NCBI RefSeq assembly: GCF_000006565.2
Contig: NC_031467.1
Location: forward strand, 1,412,448-1,476,447
Reading direction: 5' to 3'
DNA from: Toxoplasma gondii ME49
Taxonomy: Eukaryota > Apicomplexa > Conoidasida > Eucoccidiorida > Sarcocystidae
DNA: 64,000 nucleotides
The notes under the pieces were generated by a model. The model was given only the letters and a program-made list of their open reading frames with translations, was not told the origin of the DNA and did no database searches. Shown in pieces: positions 32,762 to 45,500 of this stretch (positions are counted from its first letter, which is position 1; the number at the start of each line of letters is the position of its first letter). The translations under genes were made by a program, and so were the position numbers.

Positions 32762-35700
32762 GAAACGTACACATGCCTAACGGTGCTCGCCGAAATTGGT
32801 ATATCCTGTCACCGGCTAGGTAGATCACTCAAACAAAGAAACAATTGTCTGTGAAGTGAAAGATGCACATTTCCACCAGTTCACGGCTCTGTATGCACCT
32901 ATTCGCAAACAGTCATTTTCCATATACCATACAGATCTATCTATCCATCTATCTATCTGTCTCTATATGTCCATGCGTATCCACATATAGCAGCGTATTC
33001 ATAAAGAATGGTGCACAAATCTGATACACCTGTCACACACACAAAGACAGCTACGACTAGCACGAATAGTTCGGTTCACGCCTTGCTGACAGACAAAAAA
33101 CGTGATATCCATCCCCCATTGCGCCGCTATAAATAGGATCTCGGTACCTTTAGAAAAACGGAGAAGAAGCTTCAGAGAAGACCCTGAACAACGCTCCACT
33201 TTTCAAGACTCAGATGACTTCATCTACGAATCTCTTTCCGTACTTGCGACTGGTTGGGCGAAGAAGACAATGGTGCACTCAGCATCCGCGATGTTTGTCT
33301 ACTTTTGTATGCGACAATTAACATCCTCCGACGATCCCAATCGTCAGCTCTCCAAAGCGTGAAGAGTACCGCCGATATCTTCGTTCACTTTACAGAGAAG
33401 GTGGCGACACACAAACAGGGAAGGGAGGGCCACCTCTTGGTCAAAACGTGCTTATTGGGTAGATAGTGCTCCGACTGTCGACTGGATTATGTCGAAGATG
33501 GAGTCTCACCCAGCACCTGTTGTCAGGGACATTTTACAAGGCAACCTGGCCACAGTTGCCGTGCTTTTTGCAGAGAAACATTTCATGGCGATACTTCTCT
33601 TTCTGTTCCAAATGAAGTGTACGGAATGCGTCCTTATCATCACCAACAAACACCACTCTGAAAGGACAAGCGAATTGTGCTACTGTGGACACATGCCTGG
33701 ACAGTATGGGTTTTTAAGCGGAACGTGTGGGACTGGAAAGACAGAGGTGGAAGAAGCCTGTAAGCTAGTGATTCAAAAGGGAAGTTTAGGAAAACAACCG
33801 GATTGAATCACAGCCAAGACTGCCCTGTATGAACCTTTCTAATTACACTGAAGACAGGACTTAAGACTGTATCTCGCGGAGTCTACTACCTTTTCTTTAA
33901 ACACAGGGGCCGAGATTTGCTGCCGTGTTTCTGCAGCGAGAACACGTGCGACAAACAGCCGAGCAGGTAAGCTACGAGAAGACGAAAATACTGAAAATCA
34001 TTGCGGGATAAATTTAGGGTAAAAAATGTGCGACACAAGTATACGGTACAAACGGAAAAATATCCTCAGGTTTTCGAACGCAACACGGGAGGACCACCTA
34101 ACTCTACCATAGCTTTTTGGGCTCCTCCAGTGTGGTTTTTGTTTCTGAACAAAGAGAAAAAAAAATCTATGACGCACGTGCATAGTATTGCTCGACACTG
34201 GTTGGAGTTTCGTCATGTGCAACAAGTAAGGACGTGTGTTTAAAGATATTGTTACGGTCTTAACAGTGAGAAGAGGGTGAGGAGAGGTTTTCCCAAGTTA
34301 CCGGATGTTCCTTCCGGGAAACATGGCGGGACAGGCGAGTAAGACAAAAGGAACAGATTTCGAGCTGAACTCTTGAACAAACGGCACACAACACAGACAT
34401 CGTGAAACAACTTTTGCGTTAGAATAGGGCTATTTGACGCTTCTCGCGATGGAACATTTTTGAGGACTGCAGTAACGAGCCACTCACCCACAATCCTCCT
34501 TTGTTCAGCAGACCGGCCCAAGGAAAGAGGAAATGGAATTCAACATCGCCATGATGTGAAAGGGAGAGTTCGAATGCTTTTCAGAATCTAACTTTTGTTG
34601 ACTTATTTGATTCGAAAGCGCGGTGCCTCCACGTAATGCCCCGTAAGACGGACCCACGGTGCAAGTTGGAGAGAGAAGTTATTTGGGTGAACCGTCCGTC
34701 CCTTTGGCAAGGTTTTGACTATCGTACGCAGACTTCTGACTGGACTTCGTATGGTGCGTCTGGAATGTTGAACTCTTGGTGGTGCAGCAGCGAGGTCTTG
34801 TATTTGGCATGTGAAAGGGACATTTGAAAGACAGATTCGAGGAACCAAGACAAGCAAGTCGTCACGTTCTGCAGTGCCGGTAGCTCACGATAGTGAGGAC
34901 AACGAGCGGGCCACAGTGTTATCCTAGAGTGACAGGAAGTCAGAGGAACAGATTGAAGAAAAAACGTCATCTTCCAAGGGTGTCTCTCTTGTGCGGTCGT
35001 GAGACCAAAATGGGAGGCAGCATCACAAAACTGCGCATGGTGCACAAATATCCTGTAGGTTGTTTGGGTAAGATGACCTATGCGAACTACACAGTCTCTC
35101 ACCGAATACAGCATTGAGGGGGAATACGAGGCGGCGGCAGTCGTCTCTGTTACCTAACGGTGACACTTTCGTCAGTCCGGCATACGAAGTGAAACTCCCC
35201 AAGAAACTATCGAACACCTTGTAGATATCCAATATGTCGACCTGAGGCCGGCATGCGAAGACAGGGAATGTTTAATCACAAGTTGGCGCTCCAGAAGGGT
35301 ACTAAGGCGCTCTTGCGAGCGGGCCGTATGGTGGTCTGATTTGATGGAGAGCAGAAACAAGTTATCTATAACTCTATGCGGCGGCGGCGCAAACAATGCA
35401 GTAAAAAAAAATACCGATAGAAGACCCCTGTAAGCACAAAACATTGGTGCTCATATTGACGCAGCACGGATCTGAGTTCCTTCTTAGCGATCGGATTTGC
35501 TCACAACCGTAGCGTGATAAAAACCATCACACCCCCATACGTCGCTCTGCGGTGAGAAAACTTATCGGTGAAAGAGGAAGCGCCTTTCCACAATTGTCGT
35601 TGTTTTTCTCTTCCCGCTGCCGTTATCAGTTGCCGTCAAGGCAAGGAAGGAGTAAGACCTCGCCGTCCCCCGCGAGGAATTCGAGAGACAGCCTGGCACA

Positions 35701-36877
35701 AGACATCGGCGTGGGCAGGGACTGACACACCAACGGTTCCAAACTTTCACCACTGAAACCGAGTTCTTCGTTTCAGACTTGTTCCCTCCGTTGCCTTGGA
35801 GGTGCCTGATTTATTTCAACCATTTTCTCTGTTCATCAGGGAGACAGTGAAACGATTCTCTCGACTTCACTTCTACCCGGTTCGTCTGATTACCGCCTGG
35901 CTTCAGCTCGCTAGTCTCTGCGTTTTTGCACTGAAAAAAACCGTACCGAATTTTGTCTTTCATCTGCGTCGTTTGTTCGCATCTTGTTCGAGTTGTATAT
36001 TCTTTGCGCGGGTGGGCTTCCGCTTTTTCTGCAACCGCTTTTATATCTCCTCTTCGCGGTGTCGGGGGGGTTGCGAAGCTGTGGTGTCTCCGTTCCAGTC
36101 ACGTCTCTATGCATCTTGCCTCCTTTCCGCTTTCGTTGGAATTTCCGGCTTTTCTGTTCTCCCGATTTGCGTGTGCGCCATTTTTCGTTTTTTTGCGCTT
36201 TACAACTCATCTGGGACTCCGGGTCTTCACGCTTGTCAAAAACAAATACATGCGCTTTTCCCCCCTATACTGAGGTCAGCGATTTCCATCACCCCTTCTC
36301 CGTTTGGATATATTTCTTACCTTACTATCGCGTTTTTCGTTGGCCCCATTTGCTATTTTTTTCATTTTTGACTCCGTTTACCCCTCTCCTTACGGAACGA
36401 GGCGCTTGTCCCACTTTTCTCCCCGCATTGGCGGCCTCCGACGCTTACTTAGCTTACCCGAAGGCGAGGAGACGGAGGGCTTGCGTCTTTTTTGCCTGGC
36501 CTGTTTCTCTTTTGTCAACGTGTCTCTTGCCACTTGCCGTACATTCCTTCCCACGTAGTGATAGCTTCACATTCCTCGGCCTCAACAAGAACGAGATCCC
36601 TCTTCTCTCCGTCGGGCTTTGAGATTTTTTTGCAGGCTGTCTCTCTCCGCTTGTTCTTTCCTTGGTGCCTAGACAGGAGGATACTCGAGACGTTGCGGAA
36701 ACACGATGGAACACAAAGTTTCAAAGTTTCAGTTTTGACGCCTACGCGTGAATGAAAGGTCTCCTGTTGAAAGAGGCATAACAAATACGCCGGGCACATA
36801 GAGGGATAGACACGACAGGACAAGACGAGACAGATATCCACGCTTGTCGAGGACTCCACCAAGTCTTCATCCGACCC
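32132..36877. other. Gene-poor region and leader of the UBE2W-like gene
   Basis: No gene supported. An AT run is at 32730-32759 and CTAT-type repeats lie near 32930-32965. From about 35800 to 36650 the plus strand is strongly T/C-rich, which fits promoter and 5' leader sequence of the gene starting at 36878. Apparent open frames here are low-complexity Phe/Ser/Leu translations of pyrimidine tracts. Confidence 0.5.
32730..32759. repeat. (AT)n microsatellite
   Basis: An uninterrupted AT run of about 30 bases in the gene-poor stretch. Confidence 0.9.
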
Positions 36878-39800
36878 ATGCTATGGCAACGAACAAGGAA
36901 GACAATGGGGCCACGGTGGGCGGTGAGGTGTACGTACACCAGAGGCAGTCACTTTGGCAGCCTGTTCATTCTGGTGGCTCTTGTGTCTCTTTTCCTATCT
37001 GTTTTACAAGGTGTTGTCAAGGGGTCACCCTTCTTTTTCTTTGATTCGATGGGTGGTGGAGCGCTTTTCGCTCGTCGGATAGTGACTTTGACAGCCGGGA
37101 ACCCCATTTCCTCTCAATACGCGTGCTGGTCTTCATCCGGATTTCCCTCCATTCGTTGCCCCTTCTCTGAGACTTTTCTTCGTCCTCGTTTTCGGTCTTC
37201 TCCGTCTTGCACGTCTTCATGGGGTTCACATGTCACTTCTTATGTTCCGTTCCCCGTTCCAGTCGTTTGCCTCCTGTCTACGTTCTTGCGCCGTTCATCT
37301 TCCGCATCGTCGTGGCAGATGACACCAGGACATGCGGCTCCTCCTCCTCCTGCGTATCGCTTTCTAGCCGTTATTTCCCCACGCTCCGTGGAACAGAACT
37401 GCTATCGTGCTCAATGTGCCGTTCCGCCTTCCTCATCATCATCGACCGCAAGTTCGTCCGGCTCCTACTGTTCCCCCCGGGTGTCTTCGTCCGCTCTGTC
37501 GCCTTGCCCTTTCTCTTTTTGGGGTCCTACGTCTTCCTCTCTGCAGTCAGGTCCCGCATCTCCCGAGTTTCTTTCGGATAGCCGCTCGCCACCCTCGCAT
37601 GTCCCCTGTGAAGGCCTAGCCTCGCGAAACGCAGAAGAAAACGAGAAGGTCCGCCCCGCTCGCGTAGCTGAGATTTCGTACTCTTCATCGTCTCCTCCCT
37701 TCCCGTCTCTGCGTCCAGTATGCCCTGCGATCACGCGAACATCAGCGCTTGCCACAGCAGTTCCTCGGTGGTGGAGCAGTCCTTCCGAGACACAGCAGAG
37801 AGAAAGTGGGGACTCCAGCAGCCAGAGCCGTGCACCGACGACTGCGTCAGTGGACGAGCACACGCATACGTCGAACGACGCGAATGACGAGCCCGCCACC
37901 GGAAGGATTGCGGACTCTCTCGAGACTCCTGAACAAAACGGTGAGAGGAAGCCTCGAGAGAGAGGAGAGGCAGGAGGAACGAGGGAAGAAGCGAGCACAG
38001 GAGAGACCATGCACGACAGAGAGGAGCGGAAGTCTTTTGACTATGCTGGGACGGGGAAGAACGATGCAGCGCGAGCAACTGGACGTTCACACATGTGGGC
38101 GGGAACCGAATCAAATGAGATACCCAACGCCGAGTCGAGAGCAGCATATCCGGTCCATTCACCGGAGAATACTCGGAGAGACGAACTAGAAGGCAAAGAA
38201 CAAGGCGATTCGGAAGAGCAAAGAAAACCGGAAACACACAGAGAACATACGAAGGACCAGATAGGCTACCCACATCGGACAGTGCGGTCGGGAAAAGAGA
38301 AGCAAAATGAAGGACTACGGGACGCGATCGCCATGCGTCACCTTCAGCGGCGCTTTAGCCCGGGACATGCGAATTACCGCATTCAGAAGGTACGGTAGGG
38401 CAGCACGGCCAAAAACAGGCGGCAGCAGCGATTTTGGGGATGCAGACAGCGACCACTCTTGCATGCGTTTAGATTGAGATTGTGCTCCCCTCGAATATCT
38501 CATTTCCCGGCGACTTCAGAGGCATCCATGTTACCGTTGTGTATGTCTATCTGCAAGCATAATGCGACGCCACTGTTCATACATTACTCCAGTGGGAGCA
38601 TGACTCTTTATGGGAACCGAGGAGTCTTTGCTTCGCCCGCTTAGCTCTGTGCTGTGTTCCGTTTTTTATGATTCTTCGGCTTCCGAAAATCCAGATGGCA
38701 TCGTTCGCAGTACACACCCAAATTTTTCTGTGGAAATCGATCCGCCGCTACACCTACTTACATTGTTTTTTTTGTGTGTACGGGCCGGCGTCGCTAAGTG
38801 GCAGTATACTCAATCCCTGCTCCACAACAGGAGTCGCTCGCCTTCTTTAACCCAATATAACTGAACCTGGATCCATGTATGGGCGTGCCCAGCTGTCTTT
38901 TTCTGCTCCTCCATTCTGGGCGCATCGTCTTCTTGTCCTCGTCTCCACAGGAATTGCAAGCCTTCTTGTCCAACCCCCCTCCGAACTGTCGGGTGTACGT
39001 GCACCCGTCAAATATACGTGTCTGGCTGATTGAGATGACAGGAATGGAAGGAAGTCCCTACGCGAACGAAATGTATCGATTAAAAGTCGTCATTCCCCCC
39101 GATTATCCCTTCAGCCCTCCAACCTGCTTCTTCCTCCAACCGGGTAAGGAAGAAAACGTGGCCTTGGTTGTAACGTAAAACAGCTTCGAGAGCAAAACGA
39201 TCGTTAGGAATACCGAAGGACGACCTCGATGGCTGTTTGGGCTCTCCTTGCTCGAAAGCCAGCAAAGAGTTGCCTCTCACTTGCTTCCTGTGCATGCCCA
39301 CTGTTTTTCTCTCCCCTGCGCGTTTCGGCTTTGATCTCTGATAAACTTTCTCGGTGGGCAGCTCCTCACCTGCCCGATGTCCGTTTTCAAATGGGAATGC
39401 GTCTGTAAAGTTTTTTTTTTCTCAGTGGGTTTGTCTCTGTTCCGCTTCCAACCGGGCAAGCCGTGCTCTTCCAGCCTTCCATTCGTTGGCCTGTAGTTTG
39501 GATCCCTGCGATTTGCTTCACGTCTGCTGTGGTCGCTTTTTTAGCTGCTTCTCGTCCGCCCAGCCCTCTAACACCGATGTCGGTTTTGCTTTCATCGGTG
39601 TGCAAATGGGGAATTCACGCCTCTGGTCCACGTTGCTTGCCAATCAATTTTTTTCGGTGCCCTGTGCTGTGCTGCAGCTCCTGTGCACGTCCATGTCTAC
39701 TCTAACGGAGATGTCTGTCTAAATCTTCTCGGCTCGGACTGGAGGCCTTCTCTCTCGATTAGCGCGATCGCGGTCGCGATTCTGTCCATGCTAACGAGCG

Positions 39801-40399
39801 CAAAACAAAAGCAACTGCCTACGGATAATGCCGCTCGTGAGTCGTGCAGCAAAAGAAGGAAATAAGAGCAGGCAGGATACTTGACCGAATCTGCGATATG
39901 CTTATGAATTGTTTCATCGTAGCGGGCACCTACTAATGAAACATGTGCATTTCAAGCTTTCCAGTGAAAGTTTTTGGGAAAAGCTCGGTAGTGGTACGCA
40001 AAGTACCTGGTCTACCGTCCCAGTTGCGGCTAAATGACATACGACTCGACTTTGTACCCATTTAATTTGAACCACGCTCGTCATAAAAATGCGCCTGGGG
40101 AGAAAAATCCAGTCCATTCTGTGCAGTCCACTGACACCTGGAAGGAGACAACAAAAGTGCATGCCGTGAAACTCGTGCAGCCTATAGACAAGCGGTGGAT
40201 TTTCAAATCAATACTGAACACCACTATTGCGTGCCCCTCTGTTTTTTGTCTGTTTCCTTCCCTTTCGTTTATACAACAGAGTAGCCTTTGAAGCAACCTC
40301 AAGTTTTCTCCTTTTTTGTTCTCCTTCGCACACGCAGATATGGATGTTCCGGCTGGCCATCATGGCACTCAGTTCCTGTACCACGACGACAAGGTGTAG
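36878..40399 (+). CDS. UBE2W-like ubiquitin-conjugating enzyme (E2) with long N-terminal extension
   Basis: An E2 carries ubiquitin as a thioester on its catalytic Cys; UBE2W is known for attaching it to protein N-termini. Exons: 36878-38389, 38951-39143, 39678-39836, 40338-40399; phases 0, 1 and 1 agree (641 aa). The UBC fold reads NYRIQKELQAFLSNPPPN, then PPDYPFSPPTCFF, then VYSNGDVCLNLLGSDWRP with Cys about 582, and ends FLYHDDKV, matching the UBE2W ending YHDD. Like UBE2W it lacks the classic HPN. The roughly 480-residue extension is Ser-rich and then charged, with an N-terminal hydrophobic segment (LFILVALVSLFLSV, about residues 30-45). An internal ATG at 38333 would give a 156-residue protein of normal UBE2W length, so two isoforms, or only the short one, are possible. 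The last exon (20 codons) is small but strongly supported by the YHDD ending. Confidence 0.87.
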
Positions 40400-42518
40400 T
40401 GGCACTAGGAGAAGGAAGACACGCCGGTTTCGTTTTGGATAACCCCCTTCCGAGAGAGACGCTGGTATCTCAAGGCGTTTCACAGTCTCGTTTTTGTGTG
40501 AACGATTCCGTGCTCCACTCTCCGTCGTTGAGTGAGGAGCAGTGCAGGGTGGGGGGACCATATGGAGAAAGTGTGGGACTGACACAAACGGAAAGGGGAA
40601 GCTTGATTAGTTTCTCACGTAGCAAACCTTTCTGCCCGGGCTTGGAGCCGCTGTTGTGATTATTGCAGGCCGTGTCAATGCACGAGATGCCGCTGTAGTT
40701 GCGCGCTGTGGAGGGCATTCAAGAAAGTGCGGTATGGCTTGACTTGCCGGGTCTCCGCATTTCTTCGAACTTAGATCAGTTCACCAGTCTCGTCAACAGT
40801 GGACTGCTGCCCATTTCAACATGCCAGCCTCACGCTGCCACCACCTCGCCAGAATCGGGGAGTGCTTCATAGAAACGAGCGGAACGTCAAGACCACTCCT
40901 AGTTGACTATCTACATTACCGAACGACGAGGGTCCTACTGCCTCACCACTCACCACGAGTTAAAGCGTACCACTATGGCAGTGTTCACGTAGAACTGTCC
41001 GGGACTGCTTTTTCGGCTGGCGGCGGGAGCGCTTGCGGCAGGCTGCGCTGACCTTGCACAGCGTGGCCGTAGGTTAATTTAGGGTGATGCTGGGAGTCAC
41101 CGGTGAAGCTTCAGCTACCCTTCGCGAACCAGCTTCGAGACACACCCACCGCGGAAACAGGGCACAGGAGCGCAACCTAAGAGTTGCCCGTAAAAGCGCG
41201 TCCTGACCGCGGAATGGTACAGGCGGGGCCACTTTCACAGTTTCAACATCTTCCACTGAGACCCAAATGCTTGAGCAACCCTGCAGGATGGAGTCTGCGG
41301 TTGAGGTTGCCTTCCATCTCGTATGCTTATACGGCAGTCCAAGCCTTTGTGAAATTTCCTCAGTTGGTTAGAGTCGGGTATGATATTCGTCACCCACCGA
41401 TCTGACATCGTTTTGCCTCTGCCATGCTACGGGCGGGTGTGTAAACCTCATTTGCGTGCGCCCTAATTAATGGATAGTACATTCGGAAACTGGAAGATCC
41501 ACTATTGACGACGTGCGCCAAGCATCTTTCCTGCAGAGAACGTGAAGGGCTACGTCGCTTCAACAACGCCACTATGTAGCTGTATGAAAACAGTTCGCGT
41601 TGCAAGGAGGTTCGCTATATGTGTGACTCCTTTCAGGGCCGATAGCGCGTTGGAGGGTTTTGAGCCGTGGAGCTGGTGTATTCAAACTTTGAGTAACATG
41701 AGTGCTGATCAGTGACAGCCGTAACACGGCTCGCGTCTCCGTGAAGCACGCTATTCCGAAGCACAGAACGCGAGCCACGAAATGCAAGATGACGTCCTTG
41801 TGGATTAGTAAAACACCGGCGCTTTTCATCGTCACATGCACTCCCCGCCTGGACTGTCCACGAGGCTGACCGCCCCATTTCGTCTCGTGGCGTGAACCAA
41901 GACACAGACAAGTGCCTTTGTTGTAGCCGCGCTTCCGGTTCATCCGCTGCTACTTTTCCCAGCTTCTTGTCGCCGAGAGAAGAACTGAGTCGCGCAGTTG
42001 GACAAGACCCGACCTTCCTCTGATAGACTTGCAGACCACTTCGTCCTTTTGTCTTCGAAGAAGACTGCTCGTGGGGCCCCATGAAGGAGCCGGCCACTGA
42101 TGTGCAGAACTGACGCACTGCAATGTGACGGGTGCGCGCTGGGTTGCCGCAGCACCGTTCCGCGATTCGTTCTTTCGCTCCGGCTTTCTCTCTGCCTGAA
42201 CTCTTTCTGCCTTTCCCAGTTCTCTGCTTTTCGGTACGGTCTGCGCGGAAACGTGTGACGCCGAAAACTGAACCGTTGTTTCCCAATCCTGTTAGCAGAA
42301 TGGCAACGGTGGCCCGGATGCCGCTGCCAAGCAGTCGAAACAAAGCACGAACGCGCACACCGTCCAGACATCCGGGAAGGTCCGCTATTGGCCGTTCCAG
42401 CGATTCGTCCCCACTGAGGCATTTTGTCTCATCTTTGCTTCTGTGAACATTGCATTCTGTGTTCTCCATCCTGTCTCCGCCTGAAGAGCTTGCAGCTACG
42501 CCGTAACTCTCGGGAGGC
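40400..42518. other. Intergenic; no supported gene
   Basis: The first part should be the 3' UTR of the E2 gene. A minus-strand open frame of 295 codons (41633-42520) begins at an ATG overlapping the plus-strand ATG at 42519. It shows no recognisable domain and does not look clearly coding. A divergent promoter is possible. Confidence 0.4.
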
Positions 42519-45500
42519 ATGGAAGAACTAACGCAGTTGTGTCGCAGTCTCTGTCTCGTTGACCAGAGCGACGTAATCTCTTCAGTTTCCGCTCAAGTTG
42601 CCCCGCTGTCGCTCCATGGAGTACGTACACTCTACTTCGCGCCATCCTCCGGGTGGCAGTTCTCACGCGACAAACATTCACAGCAGAAGTGGATCGTTCG
42701 TTCTCCCCTCTGGACCTTGTTCTCCCGTATCGCATCCAAGTTCACCTGTCCCGCAGTGTCCTGCCTGTCGGGAATGCCACGGCGTCTTCGCCTATACCAC
42801 GCTGCCGCAACGTAGTGACGCACACTCTCCACTCGAGCGTTCTCGACACGCACTGCTGCGACAACCGTTCCTGTTTTCGAAAGAACAGAGAGAACCAGAA
42901 AGTTCCCAGGGGCCTTCCACCGATCCGTATCGGGGGACTTCCCCCCGCGGACCGGAGCATCAAGAAACGTCTCGTGCGCCGCACACGGAATTCGTCGGAT
43001 TCATTCGAAAGCAGAGAGAGAGGAGCGAAAGCTTGTCCAACTCTTCTTCGGTGCATGCGCGGCCACCGTCGGTCTTGTTCTCTTCTCTATCGTCTTCTAC
43101 AATGACGCCCTGTAAGACGGGGGACACAGGAACAATCGAGCGAAAAAGTGGATGACAGAACGTTGGACAAACGGAAGAGGACAAGCTTGGACGGAAAGGC
43201 AGGGGCGAAGGAGAAAGGGCTGACCATCTTTCGTCACTGAGCTCACAGTGTGCCACCCTTAGCATATACACCTTGCCACAGTGTATCGTCGCTCTCCTGT
43301 GCTACACGAACGGCAGTTTATTCATGTGTGTCCACCTGCGGTTGAACGCACTTCCCGGCAGAACCGTCTGTGTCGTGTCCGCTCTTCTTCTCGTCCCGCT
43401 GCGTTTTCCACGGTTTTGGAAAAGGATGCCCGTGTTTGCCGTGTGCTCCAAATTCTCGAGAGGCAACAGAAGAAAGTTGTCGAGAAGAACGTCAGCAGAC
43501 ACCACTGTACGAGACAAAGGACGCACGCCAAACGTTTAAGTGTTTGCGCAGCTGCTGGTGATGTGAAACGTTCCATACGCGCTTATACCTCTGTAGAGAG
43601 ATTGAGTTGCGCTTCAATAGTCACGAAGTTCGTAGAAGTGACGGAGAGAAGATGCAGACAGGGAAAGGAAGTGTGGAGACGCAAGAAAAATCGTCGTAAC
43701 ATGCCACGCTGACTTTGTAGGCCTCTTCGAGCGAGACGCGACACAACTCCACAGTGTGTGCTCCCTTTTGTAGCGACGACGCACACCCGGTTTCTCAGTC
43801 CAAAACCTCCTGGTTCTATTCGAGGGGACCGTAAACTCTGCAGGGGAATAGCAAGTAGGAGACTGCTGCGCCTTCTTCGTTCCAGGGGTATTCACCCTCG
43901 ATCGAGAGGACCGGCAGAGCGCAAAGGAAACTCCAAGGAGACTTGGCCTGCGTCGTGTTGGGGAAACACAATGCGCGGATGGCCTCTGTGTGTTTCGTGA
44001 CCGGATCTTCGTTCTTCCGTTTGTTGCCACTGCGCCGTGTACTCTTCTCTCGCTTCTGCGCCTTGACGTTCCCTTGCCTTTTGCCTCTGCCTCTTTCCCG
44101 TCGCGACTTCTCCCCGGTCTGCTTCTCTCCGATCCTTTGCAGATTCGTGATCGACGGCCGAGACGTGTTCACACAGGAGCACCACGTCGTGACTTTTTTC
44201 TACACCAGGTTGTGGCGAAGAGAAACAGCTGTCGACCGACAAGACGGAGCGCACATGCAGTTGCCATCCTTTTCTCTGTCTGCTCTGCTGGCGGCCGCTG
44301 CTGTCACAACACAACACGAAGCGCGCGTTCCGCTCGCGTCTGAAGGCGCGCCTCCCGAAGGATCTCAACGTACCTTTTCGCTTTCAGCCGTTGCCGCTTC
44401 ACGCTTTCCGTCGCTGGCCTTCTCGAACTTGCCGAGGGCATCTTCGTCAGCCGCTTCTCTGCGTCCCGGGTCGCCCTCGACCTCCCCTCTCTTCTTGCAG
44501 TCCGCCGGTCAGACGGCGCCTGTTCCTTCGTTCCCTGCGTCTGCTACAGCTTCCACGTTGTCTGCCGACTGTTCTTCGGCGGCTGGTGCGCTCAAGCCTG
44601 GCGACTTGGAGAGCGGCAGGGGAACACGCGCAGACGCGGGCAAGGGCGCAAAGAGGCCGACGGAGGGCGGGGCTGGCGGGCGCTGGGAAGAAGGAACCGG
44701 ACACAGGGGGGAACAGCGGCGCAGCGAGCAGTCAGCAGCGCGAAAAGGAGCAGACGAACCAACCGAGGAAGCAAAAGAAGCAGCGGAAAATCCGTGGACG
44801 CGACCCGACACTTTGCACAGAGGGGAGTCGCCTGTGCGAGAGAGAAACAACGCGCAAGAAGCAGCGGAGCCCCCCGGCAGAAGAGAGCCAGGGGGAGGAG
44901 ACCAAGAACCAAGGCGAGAGACGCAAAAAGGAGAAGAGGGCGAGGAAGAAACTCGACCAGGCCAAGAGGGAAAGGCTTTGCCCGTTTGGGAGGACCGAAA
45001 CCACAGAGTGGAGCCGATGAGGCAGGGAGGCGGAGATAGAACGTCTGCGAGCGTCAAAGATTGGGAGACGCCGAGCCACCATGAGCAGAGAAATAGAAAG
45101 CAACACGAGGGCGGAAAGAAATACGCCGTGCTGCCTGGAGCAGCAGACGAGACGCAGGAGAACCTCGCAACGGGTGGACAAGGAACAAAAGACGAAGACA
45201 CGGGGGCTGAGGCCGCAGACGGACGAGGAGAGACAAGAGACACGAGCCACGGAGAGAGGCTGGAGACCCGCGAGACGCGAAAAGACAAGACGTTCGAGGA
45301 CGGAGATAGACAGTCCCGCACAACTGGAGACGAAGTTGCTGGTGGTTCTACCCTGCCACACACCGCAGGAGATACAGGCAAACAGCCCGAGCTGAAGTCA
45401 CACCGTTTTTCTCGCATTTCATCTCCACCTTCGCATACATCGCCATCGCGTTCGGATTCGTCTTCGTCCGCTCTTGCGTCATCTACTACTCTTCTTCCGC

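Noticed and set aside
35796..36622. Long hydrophobic plus-strand frames
   Set aside because: Translations of T/C-rich leader DNA in two frames at once; a real membrane protein would favour one frame.
41633..42520. 295-codon minus-strand open frame starting head-to-head with the 42519 ATG
   Set aside because: No recognised domain and no splice partners. It may be promoter or leader DNA; left uncalled.
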